NCBI RefSeq assembly: GCF_004564375.1
Contig: NZ_CP038267.1
Coordinates: forward strand, 763,501-827,500
DNA length: 64,000 bases
Reading direction: 5' to 3'
DNA from: Nocardioides euryhalodurans
Lineage (GTDB): Bacteria > Actinomycetota > Actinomycetes > Propionibacteriales > Nocardioidaceae
A program made the translations under genes and the position numbers. Below, piece after piece: positions 37,229 through 45,804 of this stretch. The notes beneath the pieces were generated by a model that worked only from the letters and a program-made list of their open reading frames with translations, did not search any database and was not told the origin of the DNA. How positions within the stretch are numbered: the stretch's first letter is position 1; every line of letters begins with the position of its first letter.

Positions 37229-38650
37229 ATGTTCGCAAACAGCGACGAGCTGCTGAAGTTCGTGAGGGACGAGGGCGTCGAGATGATCGACGTCCGGTTC
37301 TGCGACCTGCCGGGGATCATGCAGCACTTCACCGTCCCGGTGTCCTCCTTCGACCAGACCGTCTTCGACGACGGCCTCAACTTCGACGGCTCGTCGATCC
37401 GCGGCTTCCAGGCGATCAACGAGTCCGACATGTCGCTGTTCCCGGACCCGACGACGGCGTACCTCGACCCGTTCCGGAAGTCGAAGACGCTCAACGTCAA
37501 CTTCTTCATCCACGACCCGATCACCGGTGAGGCGTACTCGCGCGACCCGCGCAACATCGCCCGCAAGGCGCTCGCCTACCTCGAGTCGACCGGCGTGGCC
37601 GACACCGCCTTCTTCGCCCCCGAGGCGGAGTTCTACATCTTCGACAGCGTGCGCTACTCGACCTCCGAGAACGAGGGGTTCTACCACATCGACTCCCAGG
37701 AGGGGTGGTGGAACTCCGGCAAGGAGGACGACAACAACAAGGGTTACAAGACCCGGTTCAAGGGCGGCTACTTCCCGGTCGAGCCGTACGACCACTACAG
37801 CGACCTGCGCGCCGACATGGTCAAGAACCTCGAGGCCAGCGGGCTCCTCGTCGAGCGTGCCCACCACGAGGTCGGCACCGCCGGCCAGGCCGAGATCAAC
37901 TACCGGTTCGACACCCTGCTCAAGGCCGCCGACGACGTGATGAAGTTCAAGTACCTCATCAAGAACACCGCCTGGGAGCAGGGCAAGTCGGTCACCTTCA
38001 TGCCGAAGCCGATCTTCGGTGACAACGGCTCAGGCATGCACGTCCACCAGTCGCTCTGGAAGGACGGCGAGCCGCTCTTCTACGACGAGACCGGGTACGC
38101 CGGCCTCAGCGACACCGCCCGCCACTACATCGGCGGCATCCTCAAGCACGCCCCGTCGCTGCTGGCGTTCACCAACCCGACCGTGAACTCCTACCACCGC
38201 TTGGTGCCCGGCTTCGAGGCGCCGATCTCGCTGGTCTACTCCTCGCGCAACCGCTCCGCCTCGGTGCGGATCCCGATCACCGGCGCCAACCCGAAGGCGA
38301 AGCGGGTCGAGACCCGCTTCCCCGACCCGTCGGCGAACCCCTACCTCGCGTTCTCCGCGCTGATGCTCGCCGGGCTCGACGGCATCAAGAACAAGATCGA
38401 GCCGGCCGAGCCGATCGACAAGGACATCTACGAGCTCCCGCCGGACGAGATGGCCGAGATCGACCAGGTGCCGACCAGCCTCAACGCCGTGCTCGACAAC
38501 CTCGAGGCCGACCACGACTTCCTCACCGAGGGCAACGTGTTCACCCCGGACCTGATCGAGACCTGGATCGACTTCAAGCGGACCCAGGAGATCGCGCCCG
38601 TGCAGCTGCGGCCGCACCCGCACGAGTTCGAGCTCTACTACGACATCTGA
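37229..38650 (+). CDS. glnA: Glutamine synthetase type I
   Basis: The 473-residue dodecameric enzyme makes glutamine from glutamate, ammonia and ATP. It shows [20 protein letters not shown], the catalytic barrel segments, the ATP-binding [20 protein letters not shown] and NRSASVRIP. The adenylylation Tyr is in [16 protein letters not shown] (about 401), so activity is likely shut by GlnE. GAGGACGA precedes the ATG. Transcription is probably activated or repressed through the GlnR box at 37088. Confidence 0.98.
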   Translation: MFANSDELLKFVRDEGVEMIDVRFCDLPGIMQHFTVPVSSFDQTVFDDGLNFDGSSIRGFQAINESDMSLFPDPTTAYLDPFRKSKTLNVNFFIHDPITGEAYSRDPRNIARKALAYLESTGVADTAFFAPEAEFYIFDSVRYSTSENEGFYHIDSQEGWWNSGKEDDNNKGYKTRFKGGYFPVEPYDHYSDLRADMVKNLEASGLLVERAHHEVGTAGQAEINYRFDTLLKAADDVMKFKYLIKNTAWEQGKSVTFMPKPIFGDNGSGMHVHQSLWKDGEPLFYDETGYAGLSDTARHYIGGILKHAPSLLAFTNPTVNSYHRLVPGFEAPISLVYSSRNRSASVRIPITGANPKAKRVETRFPDPSANPYLAFSALMLAGLDGIKNKIEPAEPIDKDIYELPPDEMAEIDQVPTSLNAVLDNLEADHDFLTEGNVFTPDLIETWIDFKRTQEIAPVQLRPHPHEFELYYDI

Positions 38651-38662
38651 GCTCACAAGGGC

Positions 38663-38683
38663 TCCGAGCCGCGACTCCTCGGA
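38663..38683 (+). terminator. Hairpin after glnA
   Basis: TCCGAG at 38663 pairs with CTCGGA at 38678 across a nine-base loop, 13 bases after the glnA stop. There is no T-run afterwards, so a rho-independent terminator is only possible, not clear. The 292-base gap also holds two stronger hairpins listed next. Confidence 0.3.
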
Positions 38684-38759
38684 TCGAGGCTGCGTCCCAT
38701 CGTCGGATCGACGCCGCCTCGACCGGGGCCGAGCCGCCGCCCGCCATGGCAGGCCGAAC

Positions 38760-38795
38760 GCTCAGGACCCCGCGAAGGGGTGAAAGGCCCTGAGC
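38760..38795. other. Bulged stem-loop of unknown role
   Basis: GCTCAGG (38760–38766) pairs with CCTGAGC (38789–38795), and inside, ACCCC (38767–38771) pairs with GGGGT (38777–38781) around GCGAA. The inner stem has a GNRA-like loop and a seven-base bulge follows it. This is more organised than a simple terminator. It could be a structured RNA, or part of a terminator for the leftward gene at 38943. Confidence 0.4.
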
Positions 38796-38894
38796 TGGGG
38801 AGACGCCCTTCCAGCGTCCGGGGCCGTTCGCCGTCCTGCTCTCGAGGACACGGGCTTCGCACGGTCCTTCGCCAAGACGTCGTGCACGTGGTCA

Positions 38895-38913
38895 GGCGCT
38901 GCCTCGCAGCGCC
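38895..38913 (-). terminator. Hairpin after flavin oxidoreductase gene
   Basis: GGCGCTG and CAGCGCC pair perfectly over seven bases with a five-base loop (CCTCG), 29 bases after the stop of the leftward gene at 38943. No U-tract follows. In GC-rich Actinobacteria such tail hairpins often act as terminators. Confidence 0.45.
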
Positions 38914-38942
38914 CGGTGGTCACCCTTGCACCACCCCATCCC

Positions 38943-40316
38943 TCAGCCGGGCTGGATGTTCTGGTTGTGACGGAACAGGTTGTCCGGGTCGTGTCGACGC
39001 TTGATCTCCACCAAGCGGTCGTAGTTGCCGCGGTAGTTCGCCCGGATCCGGGACTGGTCGTCCTCCGCCATGAAGTTGACGTAGCCTCCCTCCTCGGAGT
39101 GCGGCGCCGTGGCGGCGAAGTAGTCCTTCACCCAAGCGGTGTTTGCCTGGTTGTCCGCCGGGTCGGGCCACATTCCGGCGATCACGGTCGCGAACGTGGC
39201 GTCTCGGTAGGCGAAGGCCGTCGAGTCTGGCGCGACCCGCTGCACGGCACCGTTGATGGGATAGATGTGCACGGTGGAGTTCACGACGGGCACCCGGGGC
39301 CCGTGCTCGAGGTGGGCGGAGATCGCGTCGTCGGTCAGCTCGGTGACGAAGTTCGCCTTCCAGTAGTGCTGGAGCCCGGGTGGGACGAGGTCATCGAACG
39401 CGCTGTTCAGCGCCGGGTACGGCATCACGCCGACGTGCTCTGCGACCCTGGGAGCCACGTCCTGGATCGGCTGGAGGGCCTTCTCCCCCGCCTCGAGGTC
39501 GCCGGCCCAGCAGGCCACCATCGCGATGAACGGCTCGCCGTGACGGTCCTCCGGGATGAACGGCAGCGGCGGCGCGATCTGGTACGCCGGGAAGCACCCG
39601 AGCGCCTCTGGCGCGTCGACGATGAACTCGCGGTAGAACCGCAGCAGGTCGCCGGCCTTGTCGAGCTCGAAGAACATCGGCCCGCCGTAGATGTCCGTGA
39701 CCGGGCTCATCCGGAACTCGAACGACGTCACGATCCCGAAGTTGCCGCCGCCGCCGCGGATCGCCCAGAAGAGGTCGGCGTCCTCCTCGTCGCTCGCGAC
39801 GTGAAAGGTGCCGTCGGCGGTCACCACGTCAGCGGCGAGAAGGTTGTCGCAGGAGAGACCGAGGCCCCGGGCGAGGTGACCGATGCCCCCGCCCAGCGTC
39901 AGCCCGCCGACCCCGGTCGTGGAGATGATGCCGCCAGTCGTGGCCAACCCGAACGGGTACGCCGCCGCGTTCAGGTCGCCCCAGGTGGCGCCGCCCTCGA
40001 CGCGGGCGGTCTGCGTCCGCGGGTCGACACGGACGCCGCGCATCCTCGACAGGTCGATGACCAGCGCGTCGTCCGCCGTACCGAAGCCCGGCACGCTGTG
40101 GGACCCGCCGCGCGCCGCGACGGTCAGGCCGTTCTCGGCCGCGAACCGTACGGCACTCATCACGTCACCCGTGTTCGCCGGGCGCACGATCACCGCCGGC
40201 CGACGCTCGATCATGGCGTTGTAGACGCGCCGCGCCTCGTCGTAGTCGACGTCCTCCGCGGTGGTCACGGTTCCTCGAACGGTCTCGCGCAGGGCCGTCA
40301 GCGCATTCGCGTCCAT
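38943..40316 (-). CDS. FAD-linked oxidoreductase (berberine-bridge type)
   Basis: A 457-residue FAD-dependent oxidase. The FAD domain shows RPANTGDVMSAVRFAAENG, the covalent-FAD His in ARGGSHSVPGFG (His73), STTGVGGLTLGGGIGHLARG and the C-terminal segment DYFAATAPHSEEGGYVNFMA. The last 25 residues form the usual NPDNLFRHNQNI-like end. Substrates in the family range from sugars to alkaloids and polyketides. The ATG 40316 follows CGAGGAGC. It is near VOC, ABM and SnoaL-like genes, a set typical of tailoring steps, but no synthase is present. Confidence 0.9.
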   Translation of the reverse strand: MDANALTALRETVRGTVTTAEDVDYDEARRVYNAMIERRPAVIVRPANTGDVMSAVRFAAENGLTVAARGGSHSVPGFGTADDALVIDLSRMRGVRVDPRTQTARVEGGATWGDLNAAAYPFGLATTGGIISTTGVGGLTLGGGIGHLARGLGLSCDNLLAADVVTADGTFHVASDEEDADLFWAIRGGGGNFGIVTSFEFRMSPVTDIYGGPMFFELDKAGDLLRFYREFIVDAPEALGCFPAYQIAPPLPFIPEDRHGEPFIAMVACWAGDLEAGEKALQPIQDVAPRVAEHVGVMPYPALNSAFDDLVPPGLQHYWKANFVTELTDDAISAHLEHGPRVPVVNSTVHIYPINGAVQRVAPDSTAFAYRDATFATVIAGMWPDPADNQANTAWVKDYFAATAPHSEEGGYVNFMAEDDQSRIRANYRGNYDRLVEIKRRHDPDNLFRHNQNIQPG

Positions 40317-40658
40317 CGAAGCTCCTCGTCTCGCCGCTTTCGCTGGTCGCAGACGGGTGGACCCGAGGACGCCACGTCTCACCGCGATCCACAGCGGTGT
40401 TTCGAACGGGTTCGTCCTTCACGCTAGACCCGGCGGGCCGCGTCCACAAGAGCGGTCCAGGTCGCTCCGAGGACGCCCCGTGCCCGCCCGTCCCCCGGAG
40501 GGCTCACCCGGATCAGCGATGACGGACCCGTCGTCGAGATCGCTGCGGACGACGGGGCCTCCCACGAACTGCCTGCAGTGCGCCGAGCTGTCGGTCTCAG
40601 CCTCCGCCCGGCTGCAGTCGCGGCGCCGCTGGACCTCCCAGCAGCCGGTTGCCCGCGG
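40317..40658. other. Gene-free stretch with a palindrome
   Basis: No gene is evident in these 342 bases. They hold the promoter of the leftward oxidoreductase. On the minus strand TAGCGT (40426–40421) may be its -10 box, followed by the palindrome CGAACCCGTTCG at 40414–40403, which has perfect five-base arms and a two-base centre and could be a repressor site. The right half shows only low-information reading frames. Confidence 0.5.
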
Positions 40659-41054
40659 TCAGGGACCAGCCTGCTCCGGCCAGCCGCCGTACGGGACGGT
40701 GAGGATCTCGAGGACGTGGTTGTCCGGGTCCAGCCAGTACAGACCACGGCCGCCGTCGTTGGTGTTCACCTGCTGCGGTCGCCGCCGGGCGGGGTCGGCC
40801 CAGTAGGGGATGCCGCGGGCCAGGATTCGCTCGTGGACCTGGTCGAACTCGTCCTCGTCGACCAGGAACGCGTAGTGCTGCGGGTGCACCGCCCCCTGCT
40901 CGAGGAAGTCCAGCGAGACGTCGTTCGCCACCTGGACCACCGAGAACGGTCCGAAGCTCGTCGGGGCTGGCAACCCCAGGATCTCGGACAAGAACGATGC
41001 CGAGGCCTGCTTGTCGCGGCAGTACACGATCGTGTGGTTGAGCCTCACCGACAT
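40659..41054 (-). CDS. VOC/glyoxalase-fold protein
   Basis: A 131-residue vicinal-oxygen-chelate protein: SVRLNHTIVYCRDKQASASF with a metal His, PQHYAFLVDEDEFDQVH, a further GGRGLYWLDPDNHVLEILTV with a metal Glu. Two beta-alpha-beta-beta-beta modules make a metal site as in glyoxalase I, dioxygenases and antibiotic-binding proteins. GGAGGAGG precedes the ATG. A -10 candidate TAGATT is at 41167–41162, leaving a leader of about 100 bases. Substrate unknown. Confidence 0.87.
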   Translation of the reverse strand: MSVRLNHTIVYCRDKQASASFLSEILGLPAPTSFGPFSVVQVANDVSLDFLEQGAVHPQHYAFLVDEDEFDQVHERILARGIPYWADPARRRPQQVNTNDGGRGLYWLDPDNHVLEILTVPYGGWPEQAGP

Positions 41055-41258
41055 CCGAACCTCCTCCGCCGGATCGGGCTGCTGCGCGCGGTCTCCCCAG
41101 ATCGGGTTGCGCCCGCGTCTCTCGAACGCCCCTTGGCCGCGTCCCCTGGACGTACGGAACCAATCTAGACCGTCGCGTGCGACTCGTGGCGCGGCGTGAC
41201 ACCTGGAGCAGAGGGCTGTCTGGTTTGGTCTGCGGCGACGTGGAGGGGCTCGCCCTCG

Positions 41259-41606
41259 TCACACCCCGCTGTCGTAGTCGAGGATGGGCTCGGGGGTCGG
41301 CAGTCCGTCGGCCAGCGAGATTCCATGCACGTCCTCGACGTGGTCACGGAACCACTGGTCGAACGGCTCGCCTGACTCGCCGATCGTGTTGAACGCGGCT
41401 TCGAGGTCGTCCGCCTCGAGGTAGACCACGGCCAGGTCGCCGTTCGGCGTGGCCTGGATCCAGACGGCCTCCTTCGTCACGCCCGCCCGTCGCCGGGCGT
41501 CCTCGTAGGCCGCCCGCCTCTCTCCTCGCCAGCATGAGCCCATGGCCTCGCGGTCCGCGTCGGTCTTGCCCGGCAGCACCGGGATGGCGAAGGCCAGGCT
41601 CGGCAT
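41259..41606 (-). CDS. Small dimeric-barrel-like protein (DUF6176 type)
   Basis: A 115-residue protein starting MPSLAFAIPVLPGKTDADRE, with AGVTKEAVWIQATPNGDLAV, then VYLEADDLEAAFNTIGESGE and FDQWFRDHVEDVHGISL. The strand-helix pattern is like small ferredoxin-fold (ABM-like) proteins. I assign the DUF6176 family from memory with moderate confidence. AGGAGG precedes the ATG. It is the third gene of a leftward trio with strong Shine-Dalgarno sites beginning at 42266. Confidence 0.72.
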   Translation of the reverse strand: MPSLAFAIPVLPGKTDADREAMGSCWRGERRAAYEDARRRAGVTKEAVWIQATPNGDLAVVYLEADDLEAAFNTIGESGEPFDQWFRDHVEDVHGISLADGLPTPEPILDYDSGV

Positions 41607-41673
41607 GTCGGTCCTCCTGAGGTCCGGCGGATGGGCTCACCTGCAAGGTGAAGGTGCGGACTGCTCGGGCAGG

Positions 41674-41970
41674 TCACGCTTCCTGGACGACGGTGGCCCT
41701 GAAGGGCCCCGCCAACAGCTCGAAGACCCGCGCCATCGCCTCGGCGGCCGCAGGGTCGCTCATGACGGCGTCCCGCGCGGCGGCGGACTCCCAGTCCGCT
41801 ATCTCCACCAGTGTGTCGGGGTCGTCGACCACCTCGTAGACGGTGCTGCCCAGGGATCCCCTCTGCTGCAGGACGGGCCCGAGGTCGTCGAGCAGCTCGT
41901 GGAGCACCTTCGCGAGCTCGTCGCGTCGGCCGGGCTCGGCCTTCAGCTCGACGATGACCTTGATCGCCAT
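41674..41970 (-). CDS. Antibiotic-biosynthesis-monooxygenase-fold protein
   Basis: A 98-residue ABM-domain protein (MAIKVIVELKAEPGRRDELA, QQRGSLGSTVYEVVDDPDTL, EIADWESAAARDAVMSDPAA). These ferredoxin-like dimers include cofactor-free monooxygenases such as ActVA-Orf6 and haem-degrading or quinol-oxidising enzymes. AGGAGG lies eight bases before the ATG. It is the second of the leftward trio, 29 bases after the first, and probably co-expressed. Its own reaction is unknown. Confidence 0.85.
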   Translation of the reverse strand: MAIKVIVELKAEPGRRDELAKVLHELLDDLGPVLQQRGSLGSTVYEVVDDPDTLVEIADWESAAARDAVMSDPAAAEAMARVFELLAGPFRATVVQEA

Positions 41971-41999
41971 GCGTTGCCTCCTGGTGTGTCCGATGTCGG

Positions 42000-42266
42000 C
42001 TACTTCTCGATGTAGACGGTCAGCGGCGGCACCACGCCGTGCGCCTCCATCAGGGCGGCCACCTCGGGAGGCGGCGAGTCGAGCAGCGCCTGGAGGGCCT
42101 CCAGGTCGTGGATGTCGGCGCTCACGGCGATGGTGTTGCTGCCGTCCATGGCGACGTGGTCGGTGACGTCGCTGCCGACCGCCCCGAGAGCTGCCGACCG
42201 CTCGTCCTTGCCCTTGAGCCAGCGCTCGATGTCGACGACGTCGTGGGTGATGACCATTCGTGGCAT
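42000..42266 (-). CDS. Small conserved protein, first of leftward trio
   Basis: An 88-residue protein (MPRMVITHDVVDIERWLKGK…PPEVAALMEAHGVVPPLTVY) with a predicted ferredoxin-like strand order and no membrane helix. It resembles small DUF3764-type stress proteins, a tentative match. GAGGGG precedes the ATG. A 20-bp palindrome lies 108 bases upstream, shared with the divergent LuxR gene, so LuxR control of the trio is plausible. Confidence 0.7.
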   Translation of the reverse strand: MPRMVITHDVVDIERWLKGKDERSAALGAVGSDVTDHVAMDGSNTIAVSADIHDLEALQALLDSPPPEVAALMEAHGVVPPLTVYIEK

Positions 42267-42373
42267 GTCGTGCCCCTCGTACGGAGATGGGTCAGATGTT
42301 CAGCAGGTGACTCGTTCACCCGTGGCGGACATCTGCGTGCTTGCTGGATCGTGCTCCGCACCGGCAGCGGAGA

Positions 42374-42393
42374 CATCACTCGATCGAGGGATG
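42374..42393. promoter_or_regulatory. 20-bp palindrome, upstream copy
   Basis: CATCACTCGATCGAGGGATG: arms of nine bases with one mismatch around a two-base centre. It lies between the leftward trio (start 42266) and the rightward LuxR ATPase (start 42477). The same sequence with perfect arms recurs at 45288 at the other end of that gene. A dimeric regulator, probably the LuxR protein encoded between, is the natural binder. Confidence 0.65.
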
Positions 42394-42476
42394 CTTCCCG
42401 CGCGCACGTGGCGGCGGACCTGCGGCTGTGGACCCCGGCGCCCGCCTGGAGGACACTCGAGGCGGAGGGGGATGTC

Positions 42477-45305
42477 GTGACGCCATCTGCGCACGGGCTG
42501 GTGGGGCGGGAGGCCGAGCTCGCTGTGGCTGCAGCCGAGGTCGGCCGGCTGGGTGAGGGCAGGGCGGCAGTCCTGGCGATCGAGGGGGAAGCGGGCATCG
42601 GCAAGACCCGGCTGGTGCAGAGCTTCGTCGATGACGCCCGTTCCCGTGGCATGGCGGTGTTCTGCGCCGGGGCCCATCCGTTCGAACGCACGCGTCCGTT
42701 CGCCGTGGCCGCTGCTGCCCTGGGCCTGAGCCCGCGGTCCCCTGACCCGCGCCGCGCCGGCGTCGGCGCGCTGCTGGCCGGGACGAGCTCCGGTACGTCA
42801 GGGTTCGTCGACGACATCCAGTACCGCGTCGTCGAGGAGATCGTCGACCTGGTGGAGACGGCGTGCGCGGAACGCCCGGTGCTGCTGGTGGCGGAGGACC
42901 TCCACTGGGCGGACACCGCGAGCCTGTTGACGATCCTGTCGGTCACGCGCCAGCTGCCCTTCGCACCTCTGCTCACCGTGGTCACCGCCCGGCCCTCACC
43001 GCTCCGGGGCGAGGTGGTCCGGCTGCTCGACGACCTGTCGGCCGGGGGCGGGCGATCCGTTCGATTGCGGCCGCTGACCTCCGACGAGGTCGCGACGCTC
43101 GCGACCCACGTGCTCGGGGTGCCGCCCGGTCCCCGCCTGACCGCCATGTTGATCAAGGCAGGCGGCAACCCGCTCTGGGTCACCGCCATGCTGCGCTCGC
43201 TGGCCGACGAGGGGATGCTGCGCCGGACCGGCGACCGGATGGACGTGACCAGCTCTGAGCTCCCGGCCTCGCTGAGCGAGCTGGTGGCCCGCCGGCTGCT
43301 GGACCTGCCGAGGCCGACGCTGGACCTGCTCCAGATCACCGCGGTGCTCGGCGATGCCGTGTCGCTCCGCGAGGTGGCCGCGGTCGCCCGCATGGCGCCG
43401 GCGGCGGTCGCCGGGCAGCTGAGGGAGGCCTACGACGCCCAGCTGCTCGACGAGGTCGACGAACGCGTGGTGTTCCGGCACCAGCTCGTCCACGACGCGA
43501 TCTACCAGCACGTGCCCGCGCCGGAGCGCCGCCTCCTGCACCGCGAGGCCGCGGTCGCGCTGATGGCCACGGGCGCGGATCGTCTGGACGTCGCCGGTCA
43601 TCTGGTGCTCGGCGCCGAGCGCGGCGACGAGGAGGCCGCCGGGTGGTTGCGCGAGGCCGCCCGTGAGGCGTCAGGGCAGTCACCGCTCGTCACCGTGGAG
43701 CTCCTCCGCCGCGCCGAGGCGCTGCTGCCGGCCGGCCACAGCGACGCCGATCTCGTGTCGACGGAGGTCGTGCAGGCGCTCGTGCGCGCCGGAAGCGTGG
43801 GTGAGGCGTCGGCCCGCGCCGAGGCCGTGCTCGCCCGGCAGCACGCGCCGGAGGTGGACATCCCGTTGCGGGTGGCGCTCGTCGGCGCACTGGCCCTGCA
43901 GAACCGTGCCGACGAGCTCATCACCGTGGTCGAGGCCAGCCTCGGCGCACCCGACCTGCTCGGTCCCGCCGAACAGGTGCTGATGCTCGCCCAGCAGAGC
44001 TGGGCCCTCACCTATTCCGGTGGCCCCAGGGCAGGTGAGTCGGCTGCGGCCCGCGCGCTCGCCGTCGCCGAGCAGGCGAACGACGCGGCGATGTCGGTGT
44101 GGGGGCAGACGGCGCTGCTGGTGGCGGTGGGACGGCAGGGCCGCTTCCAGGAGGCGCTGGACCACGCCCGGCGCGCGGCGGCGCTGGCAGCGAGCTCGCC
44201 CGACACGAGATCACTGCCGCTGCAGCCCAAGCTCTTCCTGGGCCTGGCGCTGTTCGACTGCGACCGCGTCGTCGAGGCCAGGGCGGCCTTCCGGGCAGCC
44301 CTGGACGACGAGTTCGGCTCCGCGTGGTGGCTCTCCGCCACGCTCATGGCTGATGCGCAGGCGTTGTTCGCCGTCGGTGAGTGGGATGACGCAGTCCCCG
44401 GGCTCCTGGCCGGCGGCCACGCTGCCCAGGAGAAGGGGAACCCGCTCCTGCTGTCGCAGTCCCTCGCCTACCGTGCCGTCGTCGCGACGGCCAAGGGAGA
44501 GCACCGGGCCGCGCGCGAGCTGGCCGACGGTCTCACCGAGGTGCTGGAGAGTGAGGAGCTGAGCTACAACGCAGGTGTGCTGGCCTTCGCGGCGGCCGGC
44601 CTGGAGGCGGCTGAGGGCAACCGACAGAAGGCCTTCGACCTGTTGCTGCGTAGCTGGCGCTTCGACGCCGCCCGCGACAGCCGCTACTACCAGCGCTGCC
44701 TCGCCCCGGACCTGGTGCGCCTCGCTCTGGCACTGGGGCACCGCGAGGTCGCAGCCGAGGTGGCCGACGGCGTCGCGGCAGGGGCGGTGCTGGCACCGGA
44801 GGTGCCCACGGTACGCAGCACCGCGCTGCGTTGCCGGGGACTGGTCGACGGTGACGTCCAACCGCTGCTCGAGGCGGTGGCGCTCGCGCGGTCGACGCCG
44901 CTCCTGGTGGAGCACGCCGGGGCCTGCGAGGACGCGGCAAGCCTGCTGGCGAAGGGCGGGATGCGGGACGACGCAGCGACGCTGCTGGGTGAGGCACTTG
45001 CTCGCTACGAGCAGGCCGGGGCCGACGCCTGGGCCGCCCGGGTCCGGGCCGGGCTGCGTGCCATCGGCGCCCATCCGGGCGCTCGCGGCTCCAGGGACCG
45101 CCCCGCGGAGGGCTGGGACAGTCTCACTGCCACCGAGCGAGCGGTGTCGCTGCTCGTCGCCGAGGGCCTCACGAACGGCGCCGTGGCGCGACGGATGTAC
45201 ATCTCCCCGCACACGGTGAACACCCACCTGCGACACGTGTTCGCCAAGCTCGGCGTACCGAACCGGGTCGCCCTGGCCGCCGTGGTGCATCACTCGAACG
45301 AGTGA
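42477..45305 (+). CDS. Giant LuxR-family ATPase regulator
   Basis: A 942-residue LAL regulator: Walker A EGEAGIGKTRLVQSF (about 35–50), Walker B RPVLLVAEDLHWADTASLLT, a long TPR-like helical region and a C-terminal LuxR helix-turn-helix (LTATERAVSLLVAEGLTNGA, MYISPHTVNTHLRHVFAKLG). The GTG 42477 has GGAGGGG seven bases upstream. It is not close to the 11–17 kb pair. Its last five codons and stop lie inside the second palindrome. Likely targets are the leftward trio and the downstream SnoaL-like gene; effector unknown. Confidence 0.88.
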   Translation: MTPSAHGLVGREAELAVAAAEVGRLGEGRAAVLAIEGEAGIGKTRLVQSFVDDARSRGMAVFCAGAHPFERTRPFAVAAAALGLSPRSPDPRRAGVGALLAGTSSGTSGFVDDIQYRVVEEIVDLVETACAERPVLLVAEDLHWADTASLLTILSVTRQLPFAPLLTVVTARPSPLRGEVVRLLDDLSAGGGRSVRLRPLTSDEVATLATHVLGVPPGPRLTAMLIKAGGNPLWVTAMLRSLADEGMLRRTGDRMDVTSSELPASLSELVARRLLDLPRPTLDLLQITAVLGDAVSLREVAAVARMAPAAVAGQLREAYDAQLLDEVDERVVFRHQLVHDAIYQHVPAPERRLLHREAAVALMATGADRLDVAGHLVLGAERGDEEAAGWLREAAREASGQSPLVTVELLRRAEALLPAGHSDADLVSTEVVQALVRAGSVGEASARAEAVLARQHAPEVDIPLRVALVGALALQNRADELITVVEASLGAPDLLGPAEQVLMLAQQSWALTYSGGPRAGESAAARALAVAEQANDAAMSVWGQTALLVAVGRQGRFQEALDHARRAAALAASSPDTRSLPLQPKLFLGLALFDCDRVVEARAAFRAALDDEFGSAWWLSATLMADAQALFAVGEWDDAVPGLLAGGHAAQEKGNPLLLSQSLAYRAVVATAKGEHRAARELADGLTEVLESEELSYNAGVLAFAAAGLEAAEGNRQKAFDLLLRSWRFDAARDSRYYQRCLAPDLVRLALALGHREVAAEVADGVAAGAVLAPEVPTVRSTALRCRGLVDGDVQPLLEAVALARSTPLLVEHAGACEDAASLLAKGGMRDDAATLLGEALARYEQAGADAWAARVRAGLRAIGAHPGARGSRDRPAEGWDSLTATERAVSLLVAEGLTNGAVARRMYISPHTVNTHLRHVFAKLGVPNRVALAAVVHHSNE

Positions 45306-45307
45306 TG
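45288..45307. promoter_or_regulatory. 20-bp palindrome, downstream copy
   Basis: CATCACTCGAACGAGTGATG has perfect nine-base arms around AA. It spans the end of the LuxR gene, encoding HHSNE and the stop. The SnoaL-like gene starts 77 bases later. Alternatively it could fold as an RNA hairpin terminator, but no T-run follows, and the near-identical copy at 42374 favours a protein-binding site. Confidence 0.65.
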
Positions 45308-45383
45308 TCGTTCCCGCATGCCTCCGGGACATTCGATGACGTGCAGTCACGCAGGCTGCGCCGCCACGAGGAGGAGGACTGCC

Positions 45384-45804
45384 GTGGACCACACCGCGAC
45401 GATGCGCAACACCTACGAGCTGATCAGCGCCGGAGACCTCGCCGGGTTCGGCGACCTGGTGGCGGACGACTTCGTCGACCACGACGGCGGCGCAGGGTTT
45501 CCCGCCCACCAAGGCGGGGACGCTCGAATTCTTCCGGGCCCTGCTCGACGCCTTCCCTGACCTGGACATGATCGTCGAGGACCTGCTCGGGGCCCGGGAC
45601 AAGACGGTGGCTCGCGTCAGGGTCACCGGGACCCACCAGGGCGCCTTCATGGGAATCCCACCGACCGGGGCCACCGTCGACGTGCAGCTGATCGACATCA
45701 TGCGGTTCGACGGCGCGGGCCAGGTCTGCGAGCGCTGGGGGGTCGCGGACCTGCTGGCGATGATGCAGCAGCTCGGCGTCGTACCCGCCGGCGCCCCGGG
45801 GTAG
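45384..45804 (+). pseudogene. SnoaL-like ester-cyclase gene with frameshift
   Basis: The GTG at 45384 (after GAGGAGGA) opens a frame reading VDHTATMRNTYELISAGDLA then FGDLVADDFVDHDGGAGF, and continues in another frame from about 45502 as PPTKAGTLEFFRALLDAFPD, then LDMIVEDLLGARDKTVARVR to a stop at 45804. Together they form a normal SnoaL/NTF2-type ester cyclase of about 140 residues. The join is at GGGTTTCCCG (45495–45504), where one extra base explains it. It may be a real mutation, a sequencing error or, less likely, a programmed shift. It is 77 bases after the 20-bp palindrome. Confidence 0.75.

Noticed and set aside
38767..38786. Resemblance of ACCCCGCGAAGGGGTGAAA to a 23S rRNA segment
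   Set aside because: The match is short and no neighbouring rRNA sequence is present.
40424..40747. Possible small gene in the gap before the VOC gene
   Set aside because: No ribosome site, Ser/Arg/Ala-rich composition and no resemblance to any protein family.
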